Assembly (NCBI RefSeq): GCF_001583495.1
Contig: NZ_LQAQ01000018.1
Location: 1 to 64,000 of the forward strand
Direction of reading: 5' to 3'
Origin: Flammeovirga sp. SJP92
GTDB lineage: Bacteria; Bacteroidota; Bacteroidia; Cytophagales; Flammeovirgaceae
DNA: 64,000 nucleotides
The translations under genes and the position numbers were made by a program. Within the stretch, counting starts at the first letter, position 1. The number at the start of each line of letters is the position of its first letter. Below are positions 1 to 7,692 of this stretch, one piece after another. The notes beneath the pieces were generated by a model that was not told the origin of the DNA, ran no database searches, and worked only from the letters and a program-made list of their open reading frames with translations.

Positions 1-159
1 GTACGTCAACTTACCTCCCATGTTTTCGTAGGCTATTTTATTTGAAAATTTTTGGAAAGATTCCTCAAATAACTTTAGTAATGAGTGGTAATTATCCGGG
101 TTGATCTCTTTTGGAGTAAAATCGGCATAGTGTTTATGCCAAGGGAAATTCTGTTCCAT
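1..159 (-). CDS. fadD: long-chain acyl-CoA synthetase (AMP-forming), N-terminal fragment
   Basis: Reading leftward from an ATG at 159, the frame stays open to the window edge, giving 53 residues that start MEQNFPWHKHY and run into INPDNYHSLLKLFEES and GGKLTY. This is the typical opening of FadD-type long-chain fatty acid:CoA ligases, which begin with a short W-x-KHYP-like motif, an EINPD block and an amphipathic helix before the first adenylation strand. The family activates fatty acids to acyl-CoA at the inner face of the cytoplasmic membrane for beta-oxidation or lipid synthesis. The catalytic AMP-binding motifs lie outside the window, so the family call rests on the N-terminus alone. Any AMP-forming acyl-CoA ligase close to FadD would fit equally well. 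Confidence 0.72.
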   Translation of the reverse strand, partial: MEQNFPWHKHYADFTPKEINPDNYHSLLKLFEESFQKFSNKIAYENMGGKLTY

Positions 160-491
160 TTGCACTATCGGTTGTTATTAAAAAGGTAAATACCTCTTTA
201 TGTGTATAGTATTAGATAATTAAATCTAAGTAGTCAAATCCTTCAACAAGATTAAAGGCGATGACTGCTCAAAAATATAAAAAAAATGTTTGAGTGTGTA
301 CTTTTGAAGAGAGCTAATTAACACATCTTCAGTAATTGTCAAATATACACCTAATGACGAATTTCCCAAAAAAATAAATGAAAAATCATTCACAAATAAC
401 TTTTTATGCATTAAAGTATCTTTTTTAGTAACTTTTCGTCTTATATAATAAGACGTTTATTTAAATTTATTAAGCCAGTAAGATTTATACA
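160..491. other. divergent intergenic region, acyl-CoA ligase / dnaJ-like
   Basis: This stretch separates the leftward acyl-CoA ligase from the rightward J-domain gene. It is very AT-rich. A 61-codon leftward frame at 226-411 has no recognisable domain and is probably chance. The only clear structure is the palindrome at 437-455. I see no tRNA, riboswitch or mobile element here. Confidence 0.6.
437..455. promoter_or_regulatory. perfect 8-bp palindrome upstream of the J-domain/pspA pair
   Basis: CGTCTTAT and ATAAGACG are separated by ATA, giving a perfect inverted repeat that ends 36 bases before the ATG at 492. It has no T-tract after it on the plus strand, so an operator for a dimeric regulator is more likely than a terminator. 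Its function is inferred from position only. Confidence 0.4.
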
Positions 492-914
492 ATGTTAGTC
501 GACAGATTTAAGAATATATTAAGAGCAACAATCAACGATCAGATTGAAAACAATCCCGTTCTTCAAAACCTTTTTGATGATGATGACAAAAAGGAATGGG
601 AAAAATATTATGAGGAGATCAAAAATGATACTTACAAATATCAGAACACTCAACAACAATATCAAAGTCAATCTGAGCAACAATATTCCTCTCAGCAAAA
701 CCAACAGATGTCGCAAGAAGATGAATATTATAAAGCTTTAGAAGTAAAAAGAGGGGATGATTTTGCTACAATAAAGAAATCTTACAGAAAATTAGTTAAA
801 TTATATCATCCAGATTTGTATACAGACGATCCTGCTAAACAAGAGATGGCTCAGAAAGTTACTTTACAGATCAATGAGGCTTACAATTACTTTGAAAAGA
901 AATTAAAAAATTAA
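492..914 (+). CDS. J-domain (DnaJ-type) co-chaperone protein with C-terminal J domain
   Basis: This is a 140-residue cytoplasmic protein. Residues 1-50 are charged and helical, 50-73 are a Gln/Ser-rich linker, and 77-140 form a J domain. It contains YYKALEV at helix I, KKSYRKLVKLYHPD in helix II with the HPD triad at 106-108, and INEAYNYF in the last helix. The HPD motif stimulates DnaK ATPase, so it probably recruits Hsp70 to a partner bound by the N-terminal part. It has no G/F, zinc-finger or substrate-binding domains, so it is not DnaJ itself. The next gene, a PspA homologue, starts 21 bases downstream on the same strand. The two are likely co-transcribed and may act together in membrane stress. 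Confidence 0.85.
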   Translation: MLVDRFKNILRATINDQIENNPVLQNLFDDDDKKEWEKYYEEIKNDTYKYQNTQQQYQSQSEQQYSSQQNQQMSQEDEYYKALEVKRGDDFATIKKSYRKLVKLYHPDLYTDDPAKQEMAQKVTLQINEAYNYFEKKLKN

Positions 915-935
915 TAATAAAATTATAGAATCGAA

Positions 936-1754
936 ATGTTTGGATGGTTAAAAAGACTTTTTGGAATAGCAGAAGCAGAAGCAAATTCAGTTTTAGATAA
1001 ATTAGAAAACCCTATTAAACAAACTGAACAAGGAATTAGAGATTTAAAGACTGACCTTTCGAAGTCCATGCAAGGACTTGCAGAAGTGAAAGCTCTTTCA
1101 ATCCGTGAAAAAAAAGAATTTGAGTCAAATAATAGAAACGCAAAAGAGTTTGAATCAAAAGCGGTATTATTATTACAAAGAGCTCAAAGTGGACATATCA
1201 GTGCTGATGAGGCAGATCGTTTGGCAAGTCAGGCTTTAGAAAGAAAACAACAGTATGAGCAAAGAGCTGGTGCTAATCAAAAAAATATTGATAATTATTC
1301 AGGTATGCTTTCTAAAATGGAAAGTAATGTTCAAAGTCTAAAATCTCAGATATCGAACTGGGAAAATGAATTAAAGACATTGAAAGCAAGAGCTACTGTA
1401 AGTGATGCTTCTGCCAAATTAAATAAACAATTATCAAGCGTTGATTCTTCTACAACAATTGCTCGTTTGGAGAAAATGAAACAGAAAGTAGAAGAAAAAG
1501 AAGCATTAGCAGAGTCATATGGAGAAATTGCAGACCTTAGCAATAAAACAGTTGACACTGAAATTGATCAAGCATTAGGTTTATCAGGGGGTGCTTCTGC
1601 AGCTTCTTTAGGAACTTCAGATGAGCTGAAAAAATTAAAAGCTAGTTTGAATCAAAATACTGAAAATAATACAAATACTGGCTCAACTTCTTCTTCAAGC
1701 GGAGGTTCTTCTGAATTGGATAGATTGAAAGAGCAATTAAAAAATAAGCAATAA
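936..1754 (+). CDS. pspA: PspA/IM30 (phage shock protein A) family protein
   Basis: A 272-residue, almost entirely helical protein that starts MFGWLKRLFGIAEAEANSVLD, the amphipathic N-terminal helix expected of PspA/Vipp1 (ESCRT-III fold). Long coiled coils run from about residue 25 to 200. A low-complexity Ser/Gly linker at about 245-258 precedes a short terminal helix (LDRLKEQLKNKQ) reminiscent of the extra C-terminal helix of Vipp1. The family polymerises on the inner face of the cytoplasmic membrane and protects it during stress. No pspB, pspC or pspF is adjacent. The J-domain gene 21 bases upstream and a strong terminator 16 bases downstream make this a two-gene unit. Confidence 0.9.
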   Translation: MFGWLKRLFGIAEAEANSVLDKLENPIKQTEQGIRDLKTDLSKSMQGLAEVKALSIREKKEFESNNRNAKEFESKAVLLLQRAQSGHISADEADRLASQALERKQQYEQRAGANQKNIDNYSGMLSKMESNVQSLKSQISNWENELKTLKARATVSDASAKLNKQLSSVDSSTTIARLEKMKQKVEEKEALAESYGEIADLSNKTVDTEIDQALGLSGGASAASLGTSDELKKLKASLNQNTENNTNTGSTSSSSGGSSELDRLKEQLKNKQ

Positions 1755-1770
1755 TATAATATTACTTTAA

Positions 1771-1798
1771 AGGACAATTCACCCATACGAATTGTCCT
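1771..1798 (+). terminator. intrinsic terminator after pspA
   Basis: AGGACAATTC (1771-1780) and GAATTGTCCT (1789-1798) form a perfect 10-bp stem with an 8-base loop, followed by a run of T residues at 1800-1806. It closes the J-domain/pspA unit. Confidence 0.9.
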
Positions 1799-1930
1799 AT
1801 TTTTTTGAGCATTTTTTAATTTTAAAAGATAAGCATTGCACTTTTCGAATATTTGATGTGATTACTGTTAATACCCTGCACTTATTATGGCTGGAATATG
1901 TTGACTAATCGAAACAACCAAGCCTTTTTT

Positions 1931-2458
1931 ATGCAACGACTCTTATCACTACTGTTTTTACTTAACATTTTCAATTTTATCAATGCTCAACATCACATCA
2001 TCGTTTCAGACATACATGAAGCCTACGACTATTATCAATCCTCGCACGAAGGAGCTAACACCGCTTTACACTTTATCAGCGAATGTTTTGATTGTCATAC
2101 TATTGAATGCATTAAAGAAAATGTAAACATTGCACAGCAAGAAGCAGAAGAAGCAATGAAAAATGCTCACTTTGCAAAAGGTGAGTCTCACAGTGCTCAG
2201 GCACAAGCGGAAGAAATTTGTATACATGCAAAAGACAAAGCCGGTGATGCACATGGCTCTTTTCATGATGCGAAAGTAGTCTTCGATATTGCCTCCACTA
2301 CACTTACAAATGTGCATTATGCTGAAGATATGAATGAAATGCATTCACATCTTACGACCGCAGTGGATCATATTCATGATGCGATTGCACACCTCAATAA
2401 TGGTGTTGACGGTCTTAATAATGCCCTTGGCCACATTGAGTACTGTAAGAATAGGTAG
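1931..2458 (+). CDS. exported His/Cys-rich helical protein, function unknown
   Basis: The open frame extends upstream to 1898, but the ATG at 1931 gives a clean signal peptide (MQRLLSLLFLLNIFNFINAQ), so I place the start there (175 residues). The mature protein is Ala-, Glu- and His-rich and predicted helical. I count 18 His and 5 Cys residues, including CFDCH, IEC, EICIHAKDK and a terminal EYCKNR. Evenly spaced His on helices could bind metal, but no known metal-binding motif is recognised. It stands alone between two terminators. I do not recognise the family, and no function is assigned beyond export to the periplasm or cell surface. Confidence 0.6.
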   Translation: MQRLLSLLFLLNIFNFINAQHHIIVSDIHEAYDYYQSSHEGANTALHFISECFDCHTIECIKENVNIAQQEAEEAMKNAHFAKGESHSAQAQAEEICIHAKDKAGDAHGSFHDAKVVFDIASTTLTNVHYAEDMNEMHSHLTTAVDHIHDAIAHLNNGVDGLNNALGHIEYCKNR

Positions 2459-2510
2459 GTCCTATCTTTTAAAATAGAAATTCCTTTATTTATTTCTCTT
2501 TTATAAAACA

Positions 2511-2539
2511 AATGCCTCAGCTTTAACAACTGAGGCATT
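2511..2539 (-). terminator. terminator downstream of cysE (possibly bidirectional)
   Basis: AATGCCTCAG and CTGAGGCATT form a perfect 10-bp stem around a 9-base loop, between the convergent exported-protein gene and cysE. The T-tracts are modest on both sides, so it may serve both. Confidence 0.75.
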
Positions 2540-2561
2540 ACTTATTTCAAGGCAATTATTT

Positions 2562-3383
2562 TTATACTTTTTTCTTTCTAACACTTACCGTGCTCTGATT
2601 ATATACCGTTGAGTTAGGTTCTACACTTTCGGTCAGCCAAACATTACCTCCGATGATAGAGTTTTCACCAATAACGGTCTCTCCTCCAAGAATTGTCGTA
2701 CCCGAATAGATAATGACATTATCCTCAATGGTAGGGTGCCTTTTCATGGTTGCCAGGTTTTTACTCACGCTCAAGGCACCTAAAGTTACTCCTTGATAGA
2801 TTTTCACATAATTACCAATATTGGTTGTTTCACCGACCACTATTCCAGTACCATGATCTATGCAAAAGTACTCTCCTATTTTAGCTCCTGGATGGATATC
2901 TATACCTGTTTTGCTATGTGCATATTCAGAAAACAATCGAGGTACAATAGGCACTTCGCATTGATAAAGCTGATGTGACAATCGGTAAACAAACACAGCA
3001 AAAAAGCCAGGATAAGCCAATATCACTTCTTCTATATGATTAGCGGCAGGATCTCCTTCATAAATAGCCTGAGCATCTTTCAACAGCTTGGCATGTACTT
3101 CAGGTAAACACTCGAAGAAACGCTCCGCGGCACTACTACATCCTACTTCAAATTGATCACGAATAGGAAGGAAAAGCTCTTGTAATTTTCCTTTAAGCCT
3201 GATCAATGCCAACTCTGCTGCATAGTATCCCTGTTCTACTCCTGAAACTACAGGAAACAAGAATTCAAACATATCATCAATAAATTCCTCTGCCTTCTGT
3301 TTTGAAGGCATCTGAAACATACATTTATTTGAATTTATTTGTGCGATTATATCTTTTTCCACGTTTTTTACTTTACTATCCAT
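2562..3383 (-). CDS. cysE: serine O-acetyltransferase
   Basis: A 273-residue cytoplasmic enzyme that makes O-acetylserine from serine and acetyl-CoA, the first step of cysteine synthesis. The N-terminal half (about 1-165) is the helical SATase domain. The C-terminal half is a left-handed beta helix with hexapeptide repeats containing IHPGAKIGEYFCIDHGTG, VVGETTNIGNYVKIYQGVTLGA and the RHPTIEDNVIIYSGTTILGG coils. The catalytic His in the DHGTGIVVGE motif is present. It ends in a short basic tail. It looks like the EpsC/SAT form common in Bacteroidota. It is monocistronic; metZ, which also handles sulfur, lies far away at 28001. Confidence 0.93.
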   Translation of the reverse strand: MDSKVKNVEKDIIAQINSNKCMFQMPSKQKAEEFIDDMFEFLFPVVSGVEQGYYAAELALIRLKGKLQELFLPIRDQFEVGCSSAAERFFECLPEVHAKLLKDAQAIYEGDPAANHIEEVILAYPGFFAVFVYRLSHQLYQCEVPIVPRLFSEYAHSKTGIDIHPGAKIGEYFCIDHGTGIVVGETTNIGNYVKIYQGVTLGALSVSKNLATMKRHPTIEDNVIIYSGTTILGGETVIGENSIIGGNVWLTESVEPNSTVYNQSTVSVRKKKV

Positions 3384-3563
3384 AACCTAGTAGTAGTTTT
3401 TTATACTTTAAAAGTAATGAGTGTATTTCTGGAATAATAATTTACAAACGAAAAAAAATCATTTTTAGTTGTTACAACTATAATTCGTTAAACATCCTGA
3501 ATTGCATTTTCTCTGGCTTAACCTCATCTTTTTCAATCCATTGTCTACTATTCAGGCACAAAA

Positions 3564-3589
3564 AAAGTAGAAACTTTCATTTCTACTTT
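3564..3589 (-). terminator. terminator downstream of the acyltransferase
   Basis: AAAGTAGAAA and TTTCTACTTT make a perfect 10-bp stem with a 6-base loop. On the minus strand the right arm continues into a run of seven T residues, about 20 bases after the stop at 3611. Confidence 0.85.
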
Positions 3590-3610
3590 GTTATATCTTA
3601 TTTATTCTGA

Positions 3611-4201
3611 CTAGTCAAATCTTTTGTCATAAGTAAACAATTCAGGAAATTTTGGTCCTGGATTATGCTTCTTGTAAACTGAAATGATGTATTTCATATC
3701 CTCTTCATAATTTCCTGTGGGATGAAAAACTTCATAAACCCCTGCCGTTTTCTTATCATAATCTAAATATGCCAATGCTATAGGCACTTTAGCAGTAGTT
3801 GCTACATAATAAAAACCTGACTTCCATTCTTCTCTAAGAGATCTTGATCCTTCTGGCGGAATAACCAATGAAAGTTCTTGTCTTTGCTGAAATAAATTTG
3901 CCATGGCTTCCACCATGCTCAACTTGGTTTTTCTTTCTCCTTGTGGTCTTCTGTCAATGCCAATTGCACCCATAGGTTTAAGAGCAATACTAAGTGGAAA
4001 TCTGATCCATTCTCTTTTGATGGCAAACCTCAATTTCACACCAATTTTCAACATGGCCGCCACCATATAAACAGCGTCCCAATTAGAAGTATGCGGAGTA
4101 GCTAGAAAAACACTTTTTTTTAAATCATTTTGATCGATATGATCGATGCTCAATGACCATTTATTTAAATTAAATAATAAACGAAAAATTAATCGTATCA
4201 T
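3611..4201 (-). CDS. lysophospholipid/1-acylglycerol-3-phosphate-type acyltransferase (LPLAT family)
   Basis: A 196-residue protein with the acyltransferase HX4D motif HTSNWD at residues 37-42 and the second motif PPEGSR at 115-120, where the family usually has FPEGTR. The family transfers acyl groups to lysophospholipids or glycerol phosphates at the cytoplasmic membrane. The length is shorter than E. coli PlsC (about 245 residues), and it lacks obvious N-terminal transmembrane helices beyond a weak hydrophobic start. This resembles the compact bacterial LPLATs often annotated simply as acyltransferase. The substrate (lysophosphatidic acid, ornithine lipid or sulfonolipid precursor) cannot be read from the sequence. 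It is monocistronic and has its own terminator. Confidence 0.85.
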   Translation of the reverse strand: MIRLIFRLLFNLNKWSLSIDHIDQNDLKKSVFLATPHTSNWDAVYMVAAMLKIGVKLRFAIKREWIRFPLSIALKPMGAIGIDRRPQGERKTKLSMVEAMANLFQQRQELSLVIPPEGSRSLREEWKSGFYYVATTAKVPIALAYLDYDKKTAGVYEVFHPTGNYEEDMKYIISVYKKHNPGPKFPELFTYDKRFD

Positions 4202-4399
4202 GCTTTGTTCCTTCCCTTAAAAGGGTATATAGGTTTGATTTTAAATGAAAGACATTAAAAATTTCTTATTTCATAAGACTGAATCAACTGATGATTTGTG
4301 ACAAAAAAAGAGGCTTTTTTTCTAAATCAATGTTAAGAGTAGATGAAAAGTACTTTTTGAAGTCACATCCTTGTTTGCAAAAAGCACTTAACATAAAAA

Positions 4400-4444
4400 T
4401 GCTCAGTCTCTAAACTTCTTTTCATCATATTTAAAAACTGAGCA
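4400..4444 (-). terminator. possible terminator downstream of tcdA
   Basis: TGCTCAGT and ACTGAGCA pair across a long 29-base loop, followed on the minus strand by TTTTTATG. The stem is good but the loop is long, so this is a moderate call. Confidence 0.45.
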
Positions 4445-4466
4445 ATTTGTAGCTTCTAATCGCTTA

Positions 4467-5186
4467 TTATTTTAATAAATCTCTAATGGCAACAGAAGCG
4501 ACCGTCAAGCCAAATACTGCAGGCATATAAGAAATTGTTCCAATCGTTGATGCTTTATGTTTTACACCTTCCACTGTCACTACTTTATTTTTATCAATCA
4601 ATTCAGGAGAATAAACACATTTGATTTTTCTTCTGTATGATTTCTGAGGAATGCGCTTTCTCACTTGTTTTGCTAGAAGGCAGTTGTACGTATCTTTCAA
4701 TCTACCCACTTTTGTTTGAGTTGGGTCCATTCTTCCGCCAGCACCCATTGAGCTAATTACCTTGATTTTTTTCTCCATACAAGCTGACAATAAAGTAACC
4801 TTTGGAGTAAGTGTATCAATGCATTCTACTACATAGTCGTAATCGTATTCTTCCAATAATTGACGAATAGCCATTTCATCTTCAAGATAAGTTTCTTTGA
4901 TATCCAACACCACGTCCGGGTTGATATCCTTGATTCTATCACCGATTACAGACGCCTTTGGTTTTGCAGTTGTGCTTATTAAAGCTGCAATCTGACGGTT
5001 TCTATTGCTTTCATCTACAACATCTCCATCTACAATAGTAATTTTTCCAACGCCTGCTCTTGCAATCGCTTCTGCTGCAAATCCACCTACTCCACCTACT
5101 CCAACTATCAATACGTGTTTACTTCCTAATGTTTGAATGCCATCTTGACCAATTAGCAACTCCGTTCTTTCTTGCCAGTGTCCCAT
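4467..5186 (-). CDS. tcdA: tRNA threonylcarbamoyladenosine dehydratase
   Basis: A 239-residue ThiF/E1-like ATPase. It has the dinucleotide-binding loop GVGGVGG at 29-35, the VDGDVVDESNRNRQ segment that aligns with the VDxDxVxxSNxNRQ signature, and SSMGAGGRMDPTQ downstream. The enzyme cyclises t6A to ct6A at position 37 of ANN-decoding tRNAs, using ATP. Length and motifs match TcdA (CsdL/YgdL), and the active-site region LKDTYNCLLAKQVRKRI is present. The protein lacks the rhodanese extension of MoeB. tatD starts on the same strand upstream, with its stop codon only 37 bases from this start. A separate -7 box sits over the tatD stop codon. Confidence 0.93.
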   Translation of the reverse strand: MGHWQERTELLIGQDGIQTLGSKHVLIVGVGGVGGFAAEAIARAGVGKITIVDGDVVDESNRNRQIAALISTTAKPKASVIGDRIKDINPDVVLDIKETYLEDEMAIRQLLEEYDYDYVVECIDTLTPKVTLLSACMEKKIKVISSMGAGGRMDPTQTKVGRLKDTYNCLLAKQVRKRIPQKSYRRKIKCVYSPELIDKNKVVTVEGVKHKASTIGTISYMPAVFGLTVASVAIRDLLK

Positions 5187-5218
5187 CTTCTTTGAATGTA
5201 AATTTTAAAAATCGACTG

Positions 5219-5226
5219 CAAATCTA
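5219..5226 (-). promoter_or_regulatory. candidate -7 box for tcdA
   Basis: On the minus strand this reads TAGATTTG, an exact match to the Bacteroidota -7 consensus TAnnTTTG. It lies 33 bases before the tcdA start and overlaps the tatD stop codon. No convincing -33 TTTG is visible. A promoter here would let tcdA be expressed independently of tatD. Confidence 0.45.
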
Positions 5227-5889
5227 AAGAAGATCATTTAGTTTGGGAAATAAGTTTTTGGCTATTTGTAATTTTTCTTCAATTACGTCCTTCAAATCAC
5301 ATTGATAAAGCAAAGCTCCTTTTTGATATACTTCCTCAATTTTCAAATCTGGATCATCATCTGTCTCAAATAAGTGGCAACGTGAATCCGTTTCTTGTAT
5401 CACTTTATGAAGTTTAGGTCTTTGCTGTAGAATTGCTTTTCCAAAAGATAAAAAGCATCCTTTAGTAATAAGCTGATTTGCAATTTGAACATTTCCCATA
5501 AAACCATGAAAAACCCAAGGCATTTTACACTTCATCTCTTTTCTGACTTGGAGCACATCAGAATAAGCCCTCACACAATGAATAATCATAGGTTTTTGAT
5601 GCCTTTCTGCAATTTCTATATGATGTTTGAAAACTTCTTTTTGCTTTTCGAATGGAAACTGAATCACTCTATCCAACCCCGTTTCTCCGATGGCAGTGAG
5701 GCTTTTGACTTTCTGCTCAAGTTTAGAAAGACTTTCTTCGATAACAACATTTTCTAAATGCCAAGGATGAATCCCTGCACTTATAAGCTTCTTGCCTGAT
5801 GGTATAAATTCATCTTGAACAAAAGCATTGATGATCTCCAATGCATTATCAGAAAGGTGATGTGTGTGTGAATTGAAATATTGATACAT
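5224..5889 (-). CDS. TatD family metal-dependent hydrolase
   Basis: A 221-residue TIM-barrel metallohydrolase. Metal ligands are visible in NSHTHH near the N-terminus, GETGLD (bridging Glu), PMIIHCVRA, WVFHGF and ETDDDP. The family includes TatD-type 3'-5' exonucleases and D-tyrosyl-tRNA-like hydrolases. This compact version is shorter than E. coli TatD (about 260 residues) and is the kind usually found next to tcdA in Bacteroidota. The start is fixed by the family's near-N-terminal HTHH motif. The ATG is oddly placed: the T-tract of the upstream gene's terminator ends directly against it, leaving almost no leader. Confidence 0.88.
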   Translation of the reverse strand: MYQYFNSHTHHLSDNALEIINAFVQDEFIPSGKKLISAGIHPWHLENVVIEESLSKLEQKVKSLTAIGETGLDRVIQFPFEKQKEVFKHHIEIAERHQKPMIIHCVRAYSDVLQVRKEMKCKMPWVFHGFMGNVQIANQLITKGCFLSFGKAILQQRPKLHKVIQETDSRCHLFETDDDPDLKIEEVYQKGALLYQCDLKDVIEEKLQIAKNLFPKLNDLL

Positions 5890-5893
5890 AAAA

Positions 5894-5932
5894 AAACTTC
5901 TCTACTTAATTCAAAAATAAGCAGAGAAGTTT
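5894..5932 (-). terminator. terminator of the PfkB kinase, abutting the tatD start
   Basis: AAACTTCTCT and AGAGAAGTTT pair in a 10-bp stem. On the minus strand the hairpin is followed by seven T residues that run straight into the tatD ATG at 5889. It should stop transcripts from the kinase gene. Confidence 0.85.
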
Positions 5933-5958
5933 AGTTTCAACAAATGTATGCTTTCAAA

Positions 5959-6879
5959 TTAGAAAGACATATCAAATGAAGTTAATTTATGGAATTCCTG
6001 AACACGCTCTTCTAGGTCTTTTTCCGTGATCTCTAATAAACGCTCAGTACCGAATTTCTCAACACAGAAAGAAGCCATTGCTGATCCGTAGATTACTGCT
6101 TTTTTCATGTTTTCGAATGAAATATCATCTGTTTTTGCTAAATAACCGATGAAGCCACCTGCAAAAGTATCACCTGCTCCTGTTGGATCAAATACTTCTT
6201 CCAATGGTAAAGCTGGTGCAGAGAAAATTTGATCTTCGTGGAATAATAAAGCACCGTGCTCACCTTTTTTGATGATCAAGTACTTTGGCCCCATTGCCAT
6301 GATTTTCTTCGCAGCTTTTCTTAGAGAATACTCTCCTGACAACTGACGAGCTTCCTCATCATTCACAGAAAGAACATCTACCATAGAAATAGTTTTAGCA
6401 AGATCTTCCATTGCAATGTCCATCCAGAAGTTCATAGTATCCATCACTACCAACTTTGGACGATCATTCATACGCTCAATAACTGTACTTTGAACTTGTG
6501 GTGAAAGGTTGCCCAACATCACGTATTCTGTCCCTTGGTAACTGTCTGGCACGATTGGATCAAAATGCTCTAAAACATTCAATTCTGTCACTAAAGTGTC
6601 TCTAGAGTTCATATCATTGTGATATTTACCCGCCCAGAAGAATGTTTTCTCTCCTTCTTTGATTTGAAGACCTTCTGTGTCTACACCTTGATCTTGTAAA
6701 GTCTTGATGTATTCTTGTGGGAAATCGTCTCCAACTACTGCTACAACTCTAACAGGTTTTACGAAGAATGAAGATGAGATAGAGATATATGTTCCAGCTC
6801 CTCCAATAATTTTATCAGTTTTGCCAAAAGGTGTTTCAATTGCATCAAAAGCAACTGAACCTACAGTTAATAAACTCAT
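5959..6879 (-). CDS. PfkB-family carbohydrate kinase
   Basis: A 306-residue ribokinase-fold sugar kinase. The N-terminal GSVAFDAIETPFG and GGAGTYISIS segments form the substrate side. DPTGAGDTFAGG at 231-242 is the second PfkB signature with the catalytic Asp at 237. It phosphorylates a sugar or nucleoside with ATP in the cytoplasm; the substrate is not determinable from the motifs. Close relatives in Bacteroidota are annotated as sugar kinase or inosine/adenosine-like kinase. The gene has its own terminator and an upstream TACATTTG box, so it is transcribed alone. Confidence 0.9.
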   Translation of the reverse strand: MSLLTVGSVAFDAIETPFGKTDKIIGGAGTYISISSSFFVKPVRVVAVVGDDFPQEYIKTLQDQGVDTEGLQIKEGEKTFFWAGKYHNDMNSRDTLVTELNVLEHFDPIVPDSYQGTEYVMLGNLSPQVQSTVIERMNDRPKLVVMDTMNFWMDIAMEDLAKTISMVDVLSVNDEEARQLSGEYSLRKAAKKIMAMGPKYLIIKKGEHGALLFHEDQIFSAPALPLEEVFDPTGAGDTFAGGFIGYLAKTDDISFENMKKAVIYGSAMASFCVEKFGTERLLEITEKDLEERVQEFHKLTSFDMSF

Positions 6880-6954
6880 AAGTTTTATATTATTACTTTG
6901 TAATTTCTAGATAAGTGGGTACATGAATAAGCATTCAAATACTCATTTGGATCA

Positions 6955-6962
6955 CAAATGTA
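6955..6962 (-). promoter_or_regulatory. candidate -7 box for the PfkB kinase
   Basis: On the minus strand this reads TACATTTG, matching TAnnTTTG exactly, 75 bases before the kinase start. No clear -33 element is visible. Confidence 0.4.
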
Positions 6963-7090
6963 AAAAAATAAGAATGGAAAAACCTCATCCTGTATATTAT
7001 CATTAAGATAATTGCAAAATTAAGTGGGGGTATTAGGTTTAATTCGCACAAAAAGCAGTCGTATCGAGATCGTTAAGCAGTACAATAAGA

Positions 7091-7459
7091 TTAATCAAAA
7101 AAAGGAGCCTCTTCAATTTCACATAAATAACTGAAGCCTTCCATTAATTCCTTCACATCTTCAAGATGTTGTTCTGCATCTCTGTCGGTTTCAATTGTAT
7201 CATCTGTCAAAACATAATAGATGATAAGACAATTGTAGTTCTCATCAATAAAATCTGTGATTTCTGCTGTAACAGATAAAATTGTTTCACAGTCTGCATT
7301 GTCTATTGCCCTCAAAAACAATTCATCATATTGCTCTACCATATTTGCCACATTTTCATTGTCACAGGCGGTCACTGTGGACTCTTCCTCCTGACTACAT
7401 GCAACAAATAAAAAGCAAAGGCAAAGTGATGCTAGTAAATTGATAATATACCTAGTCAT
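7091..7459 (-). CDS. small lipoprotein, function unknown
   Basis: The frame opens at 7489, but the ATG at 7459 gives a proper lipoprotein signal (MTRYIINLLASLCLCFLFVAC), with the lipobox Cys followed by SQEEES. The mature part is about 100 residues and acidic. It contains four further Cys (CDNEN, DCETIL, YNCLIIYY and YLCEIEEAP) that could form two disulfides in the periplasm. I do not recognise a family. It lies alone between the kinase and the divergent META lipoprotein. Confidence 0.7.
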   Translation of the reverse strand: MTRYIINLLASLCLCFLFVACSQEEESTVTACDNENVANMVEQYDELFLRAIDNADCETILSVTAEITDFIDENYNCLIIYYVLTDDTIETDRDAEQHLEDVKELMEGFSYLCEIEEAPFFD

Positions 7460-7692
7460 AATACTTTGATTCATTCTGTATAACGACAATTAAAAAAATA
7501 GATTGAACAAAAAAATGTCCTCAAATATTTTCCAATTATGGGTCGATCGTTATTTCTTTTAACTATTTTTAATCTTAAATAACTAACTGGTTTACAGTTT
7601 ATTTAAAAAGTAATGTTTCAATTTAAAGCTTGAAAAAAAACTTAATCGTTTTTGAACCGTTAAGTTCCATTCAACATAACTACTTAAATAAT

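Noticed and set aside
226-411. 61-codon leftward frame in the first intergenic region.
   Set aside because: No signal peptide, no recognisable domain, and located in highly AT-rich DNA between divergent promoters; most likely chance.
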